A stretch of 64,000 nt of DNA. Origin: Pseudomonadota bacterium. GTDB lineage: Bacteria > Pseudomonadota > Gammaproteobacteria > Xanthomonadales > Xanthomonadaceae. The first letter of the stretch is position 1; each line of letters opens with the position of its first letter. The translations under genes were made by a program, and so were the position numbers. The notes beneath the pieces are model-generated. The model had not been told where the DNA came from, did no database searches, and was given only the letters and a program-made list of their open reading frames with translations. Location: the NCBI GenBank assembly GCA_018241125.1, contig JAFEEL010000033.1, positions 62,001-126,000 of the forward strand, read 5' to 3'. Of the stretch, positions 31,519 through 40,069 are shown piece after piece.

Positions 31519-32562
31519 GTGGCTGAATCCGTTGCCGAATTCGACCTGATCGCCCGCATCCGCACGCGTGCCGCCGCTTGGGCAGGGCCGCGCGACGATG
31601 TGCTGCTCGGGATCGGCGATGATGCCGCGATCTTGCGCGTGCCGGACGGTCACGATCTGGTCGTCAGCACCGACACGTTGAACGTTGGGGTGCATTTTCC
31701 ATCGCATACCACGCCATTCGATATCGGCTGGAAAGCGCTGGCGGTGAATCTGTCCGACTTGGCGGCGATGGGTGCGACGCCTGCATGGTGCACGCTGAAC
31801 CTCACGCTGCCGGAAAGCGATGCTGCTTGGCTCGGCGCGTTTCTCGACGGGTTCGTGGAACTGGCAGCGCGGCATCGCATCGCATTGGTCGGTGGCGACA
31901 CCACCCGCGGGCCGTTGTCGATCACCGTCACCGTGCATGGCGTGGTGCCACGCGGCGCGGCGTTGCGCCGCGATGGCGCGCAGATCGGCGACGAAGTCTG
32001 GGTCAGCGGCACGCTCGGGGATGCGGCGGCGGGGCTGACGCGTTCAAGCCCCTCTCCCGACGGGAGAGGGGTGGGGGTGAGGGGCGACTCGCCGTCAGGG
32101 CCGGGAGTGGATGACCATCTGCGCTCGCGCCTGCATCGCCCCACGCCACGCATCGCGCTCGGATTGGCATTGCACGCAATCGCCAGCGCCTGCATCGACG
32201 TCTCCGACGGCCTGCTCGCGGACTTGGCGCATATCGGCGAGGAAAGCAGTGTGGGCGCGCTGCTCGATGTCGAAGCGCTGCCGACTTCGCGTGAACTGGT
32301 CGCGGCCTTCGACGAAATCACGCGCCGGCGCTTGCAGCTCGGCGGCGGCGACGACTACGAACTGTGCTTCACCGCGCCACCGGACCGCGCCGAAGCGGTG
32401 CTGGCCGCCGCCAAGAGTGTCCGCGCACAAGTCACCCGCATCGGCCGCATCGAAGCGCAACTCGGCCTGCGCTTGCGTGAAGCCGATGGCCGCATCGTGG
32501 ACGCGCCGGTGCTGGGCTATCGGCATTTCGATGCAGGCGATGCCGGAGACGCGCCGGCATGA
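31519..32562 (+). CDS. thiL: Thiamine-monophosphate kinase with a REP-derived insert
   Basis: 347 residues from GTG at 31519. It phosphorylates thiamine monophosphate to the diphosphate. Motifs: GIGDDAAIL (about 31-39), STDTLNVGVHF, GGDTTRG, ACIDVSDGLLADL and GGGDDYELCF. Residues about 175-196 (a Ser/Pro/Gly/Arg-rich run) are translated from a REP-like palindrome at 32045-32090 and fall in a loop between conserved blocks, so the enzyme could tolerate them. The stop overlaps pgpA by 4 bp. Confidence 0.94.
   Translation: MAESVAEFDLIARIRTRAAAWAGPRDDVLLGIGDDAAILRVPDGHDLVVSTDTLNVGVHFPSHTTPFDIGWKALAVNLSDLAAMGATPAWCTLNLTLPESDAAWLGAFLDGFVELAARHRIALVGGDTTRGPLSITVTVHGVVPRGAALRRDGAQIGDEVWVSGTLGDAAAGLTRSSPSPDGRGVGVRGDSPSGPGVDDHLRSRLHRPTPRIALGLALHAIASACIDVSDGLLADLAHIGEESSVGALLDVEALPTSRELVAAFDEITRRRLQLGGGDDYELCFTAPPDRAEAVLAAAKSVRAQVTRIGRIEAQLGLRLREADGRIVDAPVLGYRHFDAGDAGDAPA
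32045..32090. repeat. REP-like element in frame within thiL
   Basis: A perfect 11-bp stem, 32049-32059 with 32061-32071 (cccctctcccg/cgggagagggg), with a single-base loop, followed by tgggggtgagggg. The same design occurs between genes at 33710-33857. Confidence 0.9.
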
Positions 32563-33074
32563 ATGAACCCACGCCGTCGCCCGCGCAGCCCTCGTCGCTG
32601 TCGGCGCGCGAGCTGTTGCGCCATCCGCTGGGCTGGATCGCCAGCGGCTTGGGCAGCGGCTTTTCGCCGCGCGCGCCGGGCACCGCCGGCACCCTCGCCG
32701 CGCTGTTGCCGTGGTGGTTCGGCCTGCGCGAACTGCCGCTGCCGTATTACCTCGCCGTGCTCGTCATCGCGTTCGCGATCGGCGTGTGGGCCGCGCACTG
32801 GGTGGTGCGTCGCAGCGGCGTCAACGATCCGCAGGTGGTGGTGTGGGACGAGTTCGTCGGCGTGTGGATCGCCTTGGTCGCTGCGCCGGCCGGCTGGGCG
32901 TGGATGCTGGCCGGCTTCGCGCTGTTTCGTGTGTTCGACATCTGGAAGCCGTGGCCGGTGCGCTGGGCCGACCGCCAAGTCCACGGTGGGCTGGGGGTGA
33001 TGCTCGACGATGTCATCGCCGGGATTTACGCGCTCGCATTGATGCAGGCCGGCGCGTGGTTTTTTGCGCGCTGA
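32559..33074 (+). CDS. pgpA: Phosphatidylglycerophosphatase A
   Basis: 171 residues. It dephosphorylates phosphatidylglycerophosphate in the inner membrane. Motifs: GLGSGFSPRAPGTAGTL (about 30-46), VVVWDEFVGVW, and RVFDIWKPWP with GGLGVMLDDVIAG. Three to four membrane segments. The 3' end overlaps the convergent uracil-DNA glycosylase gene by 62 bp. Confidence 0.95.
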   Translation: MNEPTPSPAQPSSLSARELLRHPLGWIASGLGSGFSPRAPGTAGTLAALLPWWFGLRELPLPYYLAVLVIAFAIGVWAAHWVVRRSGVNDPQVVVWDEFVGVWIALVAAPAGWAWMLAGFALFRVFDIWKPWPVRWADRQVHGGLGVMLDDVIAGIYALALMQAGAWFFAR

Positions 33075-33669
33075 CTTCCGTCGCGCCATCGTCGGCCAGC
33101 GCGATGGCCACGCGCGCGCGCAGCAGCGGCAGGGTTTCGACCTCGAACCACGGATTGCGGCGCAGCCACATCTGGTTGCGCGGGCTGGGGTGCGGCAACG
33201 GCAGATAGCGCGGCAGGTATTCGGATGCCGCGTGCACGGTCTGCGTGAGGGTGGCCTTGCGCGCGCGCCCGAGGTAACCGGCGTGCGCGTACTGGCCGAT
33301 CAGCACGATCAGGCGCAACTCCGACAGCAGCGGCAGGATCTGCGGATGCCACGTCGGCGCGCATTCCGGGCGCGGCGGCGCATCGCCACCGTTGCCGCGC
33401 CCCGGATAACAAAACCCCATCGGCACGATGGCCACGCGCTGCTCGTCGTAGAACGTGTCGCGATCCAGCCCCAGCCAGTCCCGCAGGCGCTGCCCGCTGG
33501 CGTCATTCCACGGGATGCCGGTGGCGTGCACCTTGGTGCCCGGTGCCTGCCCGACGATCAACAACCGCGCCCCCACGCCGGCGCGCACCACCGGATTCGG
33601 GCCCAGTGGCAGGTGTTCTTCGCATAGATGGCAAGCGCGGATGCGACGCAGGAGGGTTGCGAGGTGCAT
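33013..33669 (-). CDS. Uracil-DNA glycosylase superfamily protein
   Basis: 218 residues from the ATG at 33669. The UDG fold motifs are LLIVGQAPGTKVHATG (first motif, about 37-52) and the C-terminal HPSPRNQMW. Cysteines near the N-terminus (ACHLCEEH) are two of a possible metal site, but the usual four cysteines of Fe-S UDGs are not evident. Base-excision repair is the likely role; the subfamily is uncertain. A 7-bp array (sense TCACTGC) lies five bases before the start. The tail is basic and overlaps pgpA. Confidence 0.82.
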   Translation of the reverse strand: MHLATLLRRIRACHLCEEHLPLGPNPVVRAGVGARLLIVGQAPGTKVHATGIPWNDASGQRLRDWLGLDRDTFYDEQRVAIVPMGFCYPGRGNGGDAPPRPECAPTWHPQILPLLSELRLIVLIGQYAHAGYLGRARKATLTQTVHAASEYLPRYLPLPHPSPRNQMWLRRNPWFEVETLPLLRARVAIALADDGATEVSAQKTTRRPASMRARKSRR

Positions 33670-33674
33670 GGGGA

Positions 33675-33702
33675 GCAGTGAGCAGTGAGCAGTGAGCGGT
33701 GT
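33675..33702. repeat. 7-bp array before the UDG gene
   Basis: Units gcagtga x3 and gcggtgt on the + strand (sense-strand TCACTGC for the reverse-strand gene), ending five bases before the UDG ATG at 33669. Confidence 0.88.
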
Positions 33703-33709
33703 GTTCTTG

Positions 33710-33857
33710 CAAGGCCCTCTCCCTTCGGGAGAGAGGTTGGGGTGAGGGGTGAACGCGGCGATCGCACTCGCTACAAAGAATCCCATTCGTGAATAGCGGA
33801 GGCTGATGTTCGCCCCTCATCCGCCCTTCGGGCACCTTCTCCCGCAGGGAGAAGGGC
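33710..33857. repeat. REP-like palindromes between the UDG and oxidase genes
   Basis: Two hairpins: 33715-33723 with about 33727-33736 (ccctctccc/gggagagagg) and a perfect one at 33835-33843 with 33847-33855 (ccttctccc/gggagaagg). The flanks (ttggggtgagggg, cgcccctcatccg) match the element type in thiL. 33703-33895 has no other gene. Confidence 0.85.
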
Positions 33858-33895
33858 ATGCAAGGCCAGCTTTGTGCAGGTCGGAAAGTGTTTCC

Positions 33896-35320
33896 TCACG
33901 GCACCAACTTGCCCGGATTGAAAATCCCCTGCGGATCGAACTGCGCCTTCACCGCACGCATCAACGCCAGGGTGGGTGGTGAATACGCCTGCGCCATGAA
34001 CGGGCGCTTGGCCACGCCGATGCCGTGTTCGCCGGAGAGCTGGCCGTCCAGCGCCAGTACCGCCGCGAACAGCGCGTGCATGCCGCGCTGGGCGCGAGCG
34101 CTCTGGTCGGCGTCGTCGGGGTGGTAGAGGATGTTGACGTGCAGGTTGCCGTTGCCGGCGTGGCCGAAGCTGAGCACCGGCAGGTCGATGTCGCGGGCGA
34201 TCTGTCCCACCTTCGCGACCAATGCAGGGATGGCCGAAACCGGTACCACCACGTCTTCGTTGATCTTGCCCGGTGCGATCGTACGCAACGAAGGTGAGAG
34301 CGCCTTGCGCGCCGCCCACAGCTTTTCGCGCGCCGCTTCCCTTCGGCTCGATCCTTCGCCATGCTCAGGATCGTGCTCAGGGCAGGCTGGCGCTACGTCC
34401 AGCGCGATCAGGCCATCGCCGCGCGCGGCTTTCGCCAAGGCCGCTACCGAGAAGTCGAGTTGTTCTTCGGCACCATCGGCCTCGATCATCAGCAGCGCGC
34501 CGGCGTCGGGGATGTCGGCGCCACCAACCTCGCGCGCCAGTTTCACGCATTGCGCGTCCATGAACTCCAGCATCGACGGCACGACCGGCTGCGCCATCAA
34601 CCGCGCCACCGCCGCGGCGGCGGCGTCCATGTCGCGATACAGCGCACGCAGGCTGCGCCGCGCCTCGGGCTTTGGAACCAAGCGCAGCGTGGCTTCGACG
34701 ATCAAGCCGAGGGTGCCTTCCGAGCCGATCAACAGGCGCGTGAAATCGTAACCGCTCGATCCCTTGGTGGTCGGCGCGCCGGCGCGGATCAGCTCGCCGC
34801 GACCATCGACGAAGGCCAGTGCCAGCACGTTGTCGCGGGTGGCGCCGTATTTCACCGCGCGCGGCCCGCCGGCGTTGCAGGCCAGATTGCCGCCGATGGT
34901 GCAGTACGGCGCGCTGGTCGGGTCGGGCGGCCAGAAAAACCCCTGCGCGCCGGCCGCTTCCTGCAGCGTGCCGTTGAGCACGCCCGGTTCGACGACGGCG
35001 ACGCGATCGGCCGGGCGGATGGCGAGGATGCGATCCATGCGCTCGAAGCTCACCACCACGCCGCCGGCGAACGGCACCGACGCGCCGGTGGTGTTGGTGC
35101 CACGTCCGCGCGCGACGATCGGCAGCTGCGCTTCGCGGCAGATGCGCACCAGCGCCTGCACCTGCGCCGTCGTGGTCGGCAGCGCCACCGCCTGCGGCAG
35201 CGCGTGGCGGCGCGAGTCGTCGTAGCCGTAAACATGGCACTGCGCCGGCTCGGTCAGCAGCCCGCCATCGCCGAGTTCGGCGCGCAGGGCTGCAAGTTGG
35301 ATGCCGGGCAGCGTGTTCAT
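33896..35320 (-). CDS. FAD-linked oxidase, D-lactate/glycolate dehydrogenase type
   Basis: 474 residues, the GlcD/DLD family. The FAD-binding domain carries VARGRGTNTTGASVP (about 69-83), the PDPTSAPYCTIGGNLACNAGG region and IGSEGTLGLIVEATLRL. The C-terminal FAD-linked oxidase domain ends in FGHAGNGNLHVNIL, GEHGIGVAKRPFM and FDPQGIFNPGKL. Probable role: oxidation of a 2-hydroxyacid such as D-lactate. Residues about 311-325 (CPEHDPEHGEGSSRR) look like translated dispersed repeat inserted in frame. Substrate unproven. Confidence 0.87.
   Translation of the reverse strand: MNTLPGIQLAALRAELGDGGLLTEPAQCHVYGYDDSRRHALPQAVALPTTTAQVQALVRICREAQLPIVARGRGTNTTGASVPFAGGVVVSFERMDRILAIRPADRVAVVEPGVLNGTLQEAAGAQGFFWPPDPTSAPYCTIGGNLACNAGGPRAVKYGATRDNVLALAFVDGRGELIRAGAPTTKGSSGYDFTRLLIGSEGTLGLIVEATLRLVPKPEARRSLRALYRDMDAAAAAVARLMAQPVVPSMLEFMDAQCVKLAREVGGADIPDAGALLMIEADGAEEQLDFSVAALAKAARGDGLIALDVAPACPEHDPEHGEGSSRREAAREKLWAARKALSPSLRTIAPGKINEDVVVPVSAIPALVAKVGQIARDIDLPVLSFGHAGNGNLHVNILYHPDDADQSARAQRGMHALFAAVLALDGQLSGEHGIGVAKRPFMAQAYSPPTLALMRAVKAQFDPQGIFNPGKLVP
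34340..34386. repeat. Dispersed repeat inside the FAD oxidase gene
   Basis: The segment resembles a common bacterial dispersed sequence (cgatccttcgccatgctcag, then a partial second copy gatcgtgctcaggg). It remains in frame and adds roughly 15 residues relative to the family pattern as I recall it. Confidence 0.6.
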
Positions 35321-35335
35321 GGCGCGATGGTAGTC

Positions 35336-35677
35336 TCAGCCGGCCTCGAAGGCATTCTTGATCCACTCGATGCGCGGGGCCTGCGCCGATCCGTCCACCG
35401 CCACCACGTCGAAGCGGCACGGACAGTTGCCGAGTTTCGGGTTGGCGGCGAGGAAGCATTGCGCGGCCAGCGCGAGCTTGCGTTGCTTGCCGGCATCCAC
35501 CGACAGCGCACTGCCACCGAAGCCGCCGGCGCGGCGGTAGCGCACTTCCACGAATACCAGGCTCTGGCCGTCGCGCATCACCAGATCGATCTCGCCGACG
35601 CGGTAGCGCGCGTTGGCTGCGATCAGCGTCAACCCGGCCGCTTCCAGATGGGCGCGCGCCTGCGCCTCGAAACCCAC
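35336..35677 (-). CDS. yraN: YraN family protein (UPF0102)
   Basis: 113 residues from a GTG at 35677; the region upstream has no ATG in this frame. The restriction-endonuclease-like core is visible: [19 protein letters not shown] block with Glu-Ile-Asp-Leu, and LVFVEVRYR. YraN lies beside lpoA-type and rsmI genes in many gammaproteobacteria. A nuclease role is suspected but not proven. It follows the LpoA-type gene by 49 bp. Confidence 0.85.
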   Translation of the reverse strand: MGFEAQARAHLEAAGLTLIAANARYRVGEIDLVMRDGQSLVFVEVRYRRAGGFGGSALSVDAGKQRKLALAAQCFLAANPKLGNCPCRFDVVAVDGSAQAPRIEWIKNAFEAG

Positions 35678-35726
35678 GCCGGTGGCGTGGCGATCCGGGA
35701 CGGGCGGGCGCGGCGACAACGCGGGA

Positions 35727-37481
35727 TCACGGCGAGCCGGGCGAGGCCGGCTCGATCTGCAATGCGTCGTCCTGCACCGCGCGCGGCCGCCCGCTGGCGA
35801 ACACCGCCCAGGCGCTGTCGCGCGCCACGTTGCCCAATCCGTCCAGATGCAAGGTGCCGGTGGCGCCTTCGACGCTGGATTGCGGGCTGACGGACAGGGC
35901 TTCCATGTACCCCGACAGCCGATACGCATCGGCGCCGAAGGCGAACAGGCGCGCACCGCCGCCGCGCGCCGATGGCAGTTTGCCGCCAAGCGTGCTCGCA
36001 TCGGGCAAGCCGTTGACCGGGTGCAACAGCCACGCCAGTTCCGGATACTGGATGCCGTTGAGTTCCTGATCCAGCCGCGGATTGCCGCCTCCGGACAAGA
36101 TCAGCGAAGTCGCCAGTCGCGGCACTGTGCGGTAGCCATCCACCGGCAACTGCGCGGCCAGCATCCGTGCCGCCGGGGCCTTGAGGGCGATGAAGATGGC
36201 GTCGTACTGATCGCCGGCCTTGGCCAGCGTATCCTTGAGCAGCGGGCCGTAGTCCGGGCCGTTGTCGGCGATGGTGGCCTGCGCGGCGATGGTTCCGCCC
36301 TGTTGCGTGTAGGCATCGCGAAATGCGGCCAGCGCGCGGCTGGCGTTGTCGTCGCGGGCGGAAAATACGATCGTGCGCAGCAGGTGCTGATGCACGAGCC
36401 GATTGGCCGCCGCCACGCCCTCATCCTCGGGTGCCAGCGAGAAGCTGTCGCTGCCCGGCGGCGCGGGCTGCACGCTGCGATTGAGCGCCAGCACCGGCAC
36501 TGGCATGTCGCGCTGCTGGAACAGCGCCGTCACCTGCTCGCGCCCGAGCGGGCCGACCACGAAATCGCAGCCGTCGGCGACCGCCTTGCGGTAGGCGTCC
36601 ACCGCCCCGCCGGCGCTCTCGGAGCTGTCGTAGAACTTCACTTCCGGGCGACGGCGTTGTTCGGTGTAGTAGGCGGTCATGAACCCATCGCGCACCGCCG
36701 CACCGGCGATGGCGACCGAGCCGGTGGTCGGCAGCAGCAGGCCGATTTTCAGCGGCGGGCGGTAGCCGTCCTCGTCGGCTGGCGGGCGCTCCGGGTGCAA
36801 CATCGCCATCGCCCCGGTCAACGGATGCGGCAGCGGCAGCCCGCGCGCGAGCAACGCCCGTGCGGCATCCGGATACAGCGGGTGCCCGGCTGGCAACGCG
36901 GCCGCGCCTTGCGCCAGCGCGGCGTTGTCCAGGCCTTGCAGCAGCTTGCGGATTTGCAGATGGGTCGCCGCGGCCTGTTGGCGCGGCTCCAGCGGTACGA
37001 GCAGGGACAGCGACACCGCCGCGCCGAAGCGATCACCGTTGGCTTCCAAAGCACGCGCCCGCGCGCGCTGCCAGCGCGCGGCGATATCGCCGGGGATCAG
37101 CGCCTGATTGCCGCCCAGATCGCTCACCGCCTGTGCCGCGTGGCCATCGGCAATCGCGAACTCGGCGCGCAGCAGGCGAAACCGCAGCGCGTCTTCGCCG
37201 GCCAGTCGGCGCGGATCGACCAGCGCGAAATCGCGCCGTGCCGCGAGGTGATCGCCGGCCACTTCCCACGCATTGGCCGCGCGCAGCGCCAGCAGGCTGT
37301 GCAGCGCGCCTTCGGCCATCGGCAACTGCGCCTCGTAGGCGCGTGCCGCCTCGCGGGCGTGGCCACCGGCGAGCATCTGGTCGGCGGCATGGACTTGCGG
37401 CGGAGGCGGCGCCGACACGTCGCCGACGCTGGCGCAGCCGGCGAAGGCCAGGGCGAGGAACAGCGGAAGGATGCGTTTCAT
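35727..37481 (-). CDS. lpoA: LppC/LpoA-family lipoprotein, penicillin-binding protein activator
   Basis: 584 residues from the ATG at 37481. A signal peptide with lipobox AFAGC (Cys about 16) is followed by an N-terminal helical TPR-like domain (about 30-240) and a C-terminal periplasmic-binding-protein fold (from about 255, [22 protein letters not shown]). In E. coli LpoA activates PBP1A from the outer membrane. It is divergent from rsmI, the conserved arrangement. Confidence 0.9.
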   Translation of the reverse strand: MKRILPLFLALAFAGCASVGDVSAPPPPQVHAADQMLAGGHAREAARAYEAQLPMAEGALHSLLALRAANAWEVAGDHLAARRDFALVDPRRLAGEDALRFRLLRAEFAIADGHAAQAVSDLGGNQALIPGDIAARWQRARARALEANGDRFGAAVSLSLLVPLEPRQQAAATHLQIRKLLQGLDNAALAQGAAALPAGHPLYPDAARALLARGLPLPHPLTGAMAMLHPERPPADEDGYRPPLKIGLLLPTTGSVAIAGAAVRDGFMTAYYTEQRRRPEVKFYDSSESAGGAVDAYRKAVADGCDFVVGPLGREQVTALFQQRDMPVPVLALNRSVQPAPPGSDSFSLAPEDEGVAAANRLVHQHLLRTIVFSARDDNASRALAAFRDAYTQQGGTIAAQATIADNGPDYGPLLKDTLAKAGDQYDAIFIALKAPAARMLAAQLPVDGYRTVPRLATSLILSGGGNPRLDQELNGIQYPELAWLLHPVNGLPDASTLGGKLPSARGGGARLFAFGADAYRLSGYMEALSVSPQSSVEGATGTLHLDGLGNVARDSAWAVFASGRPRAVQDDALQIEPASPGSP

Positions 37482-37575
37482 GCGCAAGCCGTGCATTTGG
37501 GCGATGACGCTGGAATGATACCCGCAAGGCGCAGCGGGCCGCTGGCCGGCGCCGGGCGGCGGGAGGAAAACTGCA

Positions 37576-38421
37576 GTGACGACCCAGGCCGTGACGACGA
37601 CTGCCGGAACCTTGTACGTGGTCGCCACCCCGATCGGCAACCGCGGCGATATCTCGCCGCGCGCGCTGCAAACCCTGCGCGCCGTGGATGCGATCTGCTG
37701 CGAGGACACCCGCCACAGCCGCCCGCTGCTGGCCGAGCATGGCATCGAACGGCCCTTGCTGGCGCTGCACGATCACAACGAGGACGCCATCGCCGCGCGC
37801 ATGGTCGAACGCTTGCTGGCCGGCGACAACCTCGCGCTGATTTCCGACGCCGGCACGCCGCTGGTGTCCGACCCCGGCTTTCGCCTCGTGCGCGCCGCCC
37901 GCGCCGCCGGCGTGCGCGTGAGCCCGCTGCCGGGCGCGTGCGCCGCGATCGCCGCGCTGTCGGTGGCCGGATTGCCGTCCGATCGCTTCGTGTTCGAAGG
38001 CTTCCTGCCGGCCAAGTCCGCCGCGCGCCGCGCGCGGCTTGCCGAACTGGCCTCCGAGCCGCGCACGTTGGTGTTCTACGAATCCTCCCATCGCATCGCC
38101 GAGATGCTGGACGACGCCCGCGCCGCGTTCGGCGATGCCCGCCCGGCCGCGCTCGCCCGTGAACTGACCAAACTGTTCGAAACCATCCTCGACGGCAACC
38201 TCGCATCGCTGCATGCGCGTGTCGTCGCGGACGCCGATCAGCGAAAAGGCGAGTTCGTGGTAATGGTTGCCGGGGTTGGCGATGACGCCGATGCGAAGTT
38301 GCGCGAAGGCCGGCGCCTGTACGCCAAACTCTGCCAATACCTGCCGCCGTCGCAGGCCGCCAAGCTGGCGGCGGAGATTAGCGGCGCGCCGCGCAAGGGG
38401 CTGTACGGATCAGAGGACTGA
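37576..38421 (+). CDS. rsmI: 16S rRNA (cytidine-1402 2'-O)-methyltransferase RsmI
   Basis: 281 residues from GTG at 37576 with a good ribosome site (gggagg). A tetrapyrrole-methylase fold: GTLYVVATPIGNRGDISPRA, CEDTRHSRPLL, LISDAGTPLVSDPG and the PLPGACAAIAALSVAGLP block. It methylates the ribose of C1402 in 16S rRNA. The last codons and the TGA at 38419-38421 lie within a 7-bp array. Confidence 0.96.
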   Translation: MTTQAVTTTAGTLYVVATPIGNRGDISPRALQTLRAVDAICCEDTRHSRPLLAEHGIERPLLALHDHNEDAIAARMVERLLAGDNLALISDAGTPLVSDPGFRLVRAARAAGVRVSPLPGACAAIAALSVAGLPSDRFVFEGFLPAKSAARRARLAELASEPRTLVFYESSHRIAEMLDDARAAFGDARPAALARELTKLFETILDGNLASLHARVVADADQRKGEFVVMVAGVGDDADAKLREGRRLYAKLCQYLPPSQAAKLAAEISGAPRKGLYGSED

Positions 38422-38445
38422 GGACAGAGGACTGAGGACTGAACG
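38411..38445. repeat. Purine-rich 7-bp array at the rsmI stop
   Basis: Units cagagga, ctgagga, cagagga, ctgagga, ctgaacg. Units match the complement of the ctgtcct array at 46212-46246 that lies in front of rnpB, 7.8 kb away. Confidence 0.88.
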
Positions 38446-38478
38446 GCGTCGCCCGACCTGCCAACGATTGGCGGGGCG

Positions 38479-38967
38479 TCAGCCAGTTCCAAGTGGCAGA
38501 TACAGTGCTTGTGAGGTCGCGGCGGTATCGCGGAACCCATAAGCGCGATAGAAGCTGGCCGCTTTCTCGTGCAGCGCATCCACCAACAACACGCGCACGC
38601 CCATTTGCGTGCGCAGCGTCAGGCAACGCGCCACGGCATGCGCCAGCAGGTAATCGCCGTGCCCTTTGCCTTGCTCGCAGGCCGCCACTGCCAACCGACC
38701 CATGCGCACAGCGGGCACGGGGTAGGCCGGCAAGCGCTTGCGGTCGACCTCCAGCAGGTCCGTCAGCAGCAGTTGCGCGGCCGACAGGCTGTAATAGCCG
38801 ATGATGTGGCTCGGTTGTACATCGTCTACCAGCACGTGCGTCGTGCTGATGCCGTCGCGGCGGTGCTGCGCGGCTTGCCGGCGCAGGTAGGCGTCCAACG
38901 TGGGCTCGCCGCAGGCGAAGCGGTCGCGGTCATGCCGCTTGGGCTCGAGCGGCTCGACGGCGAGCAC
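38479..38967 (-). CDS. GNAT-type toxin of a toxin-antitoxin pair
   Basis: 162 residues from GTG at 38967. The acetyltransferase pattern: DRFACGEPTLDAYLRR at the N-terminus, VRMGRLAV and EQGKGHGDYLLAHAVAR (acetyl-CoA pyrophosphate loop Q/R-x-x-G-x-G), KAASFYRAYGF near the end. Size and pairing match TacT/AtaT-type toxins, which acetylate aminoacyl-tRNA and block translation. The DUF1778 antitoxin is directly upstream. Confidence 0.86.
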   Translation of the reverse strand: MLAVEPLEPKRHDRDRFACGEPTLDAYLRRQAAQHRRDGISTTHVLVDDVQPSHIIGYYSLSAAQLLLTDLLEVDRKRLPAYPVPAVRMGRLAVAACEQGKGHGDYLLAHAVARCLTLRTQMGVRVLLVDALHEKAASFYRAYGFRDTAATSQALYLPLGTG

Positions 38968-38985
38968 GTTTCGGGTCGCCGTCGA

Positions 38986-39249
38986 TCAGGCGCGGCCGAC
39001 GCGGGCGAGCGCTTTCTTCAGGCGGGCATTGGGCAGGAAGGGCGCATCGAGCACCTTGAGGAAACGCCGGGATTCCTCCGCCGACAGGGTGACGGTCAAA
39101 TTGGCCGCCATGACGCTGTCGGCCTCGCGCAGCACCGCATCGCGCACGAACGCCGACAGCGCCACGCCGCGCAAGTCGGCGGCGCGGGCGATGCGCGCCT
39201 TGTCGGCACGGTTCAGGCGAAGGTCGAGGCGGGCGGCGGCGCTGGTCAT
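38986..39249 (-). CDS. DUF1778 (TacA-like) antitoxin
   Basis: 87 residues from the ATG at 39249 with a strong ribosome site (aaggag). N-terminal ribbon-helix-helix: RLDLRLNRADKARIARAADLRG, followed by ALSAFVRDAVLREAD; the C-terminal half would neutralise the GNAT toxin. A perfect 7-7-7 palindrome lies upstream at 39262-39282, as expected for an autoregulating RHH antitoxin. Confidence 0.88.
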   Translation of the reverse strand: MTSAAARLDLRLNRADKARIARAADLRGVALSAFVRDAVLREADSVMAANLTVTLSAEESRRFLKVLDAPFLPNARLKKALARVGRA

Positions 39250-39261
39250 GACGGATCTCCT

Positions 39262-39282
39262 TGTACGGAATGTTACCGTACA
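39262..39282 (-). promoter_or_regulatory. Operator of the DUF1778/GNAT operon
   Basis: TGTACGG (39262-39268), seven bases, CCGTACA (39276-39282): a perfect inverted repeat 13 bp before the antitoxin start. On the reverse strand a TAACAT -10-like hexamer falls inside it, so binding would block initiation. Confidence 0.75.
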
Positions 39283-39424
39283 TTACGGGCAATCGCCACA
39301 TCTGTTGAACGGTGGCCAGAGCCGTACCCTCAGCCTCCCTCAGCGTTCGACCAACAACGCGTGGTCGGTGGCACTGATAGGCCCAATCGCTCGGTTGCTT
39401 TTTGGCAATCCTTCAATGTTGCCG

Positions 39425-40069
39425 TCAATCGCGATCGCTATCGATGGCCTTGATCATGAGGCGAATCTCCTCAAGAAGAGGGACGATGATTTTGGCTTGG
39501 GTGTCCTGCTCGCTTTTCAGTTCGACGAGAGGCACTACCCGCGCCACGAGAAAGTCGTGATCCTTGGCCTTCCATCGTGCCGGGTTCGACTGGTCTTGTG
39601 CCCAAAGCTCGTCATCGTCATCGTCATCGTCGTCGTCGTCCGACTTGGTGGTCAGATAGCGTTCGTCGAGCTGGAACTCCTCGCATTCCCACGGATCGCA
39701 ACTTTTCTGTGCGCCAAGAAGGATGGCGACATGCGGGAAAAACGCTTCATCGGCGGCCGCGTCGTTCGGCGCCAGACTGATCTGGAATCCACCGTAGGCG
39801 ATCGGCGCGGGCCGCCCCTTCTTGCCGATCCTGTGAACCTCGAACGTGTCCAGGACTGAGCGAGTGATCGACGCGTTGTCGTCCTCGCAACAATCTATAC
39901 TGGCCTTATAGTTGGAAATCTTGACTCCGAGATCCTTCGCGCCGCTGGCGTTGATTGCCTGTTCCTTCAAGGTCTTCTGTAGTGCGTCGATCTGCTGCCA
40001 GACTTGTTCCAGGAATCTGAATGCCTGGGTAATGGCGATGGACTGTTCGTTGATGGCTTCGTTTGTCAT
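39425..40069 (-). CDS. Unknown acidic protein with a poly-Asp tract
   Basis: 214 residues from the ATG at 40069 with a good ribosome site (aggag). I do not recognise the family. The first 60 residues look like a helical coiled coil (NEQSIAITQAFRFLEQVWQQ). A run of ten Asp near residue 160 interrupts an otherwise ordinary sequence (ERYLTTKSDDD...ELWAQDQ). It overlaps the upstream PD-(D/E)XK-like gene by 4 bp (ATGA) and is probably its partner: an immunity, sensor or DNA-mimic role is conceivable but not shown. GC is lower than in flanking core genes. Confidence 0.62.
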   Translation of the reverse strand: MTNEAINEQSIAITQAFRFLEQVWQQIDALQKTLKEQAINASGAKDLGVKISNYKASIDCCEDDNASITRSVLDTFEVHRIGKKGRPAPIAYGGFQISLAPNDAAADEAFFPHVAILLGAQKSCDPWECEEFQLDERYLTTKSDDDDDDDDDDELWAQDQSNPARWKAKDHDFLVARVVPLVELKSEQDTQAKIIVPLLEEIRLMIKAIDSDRD

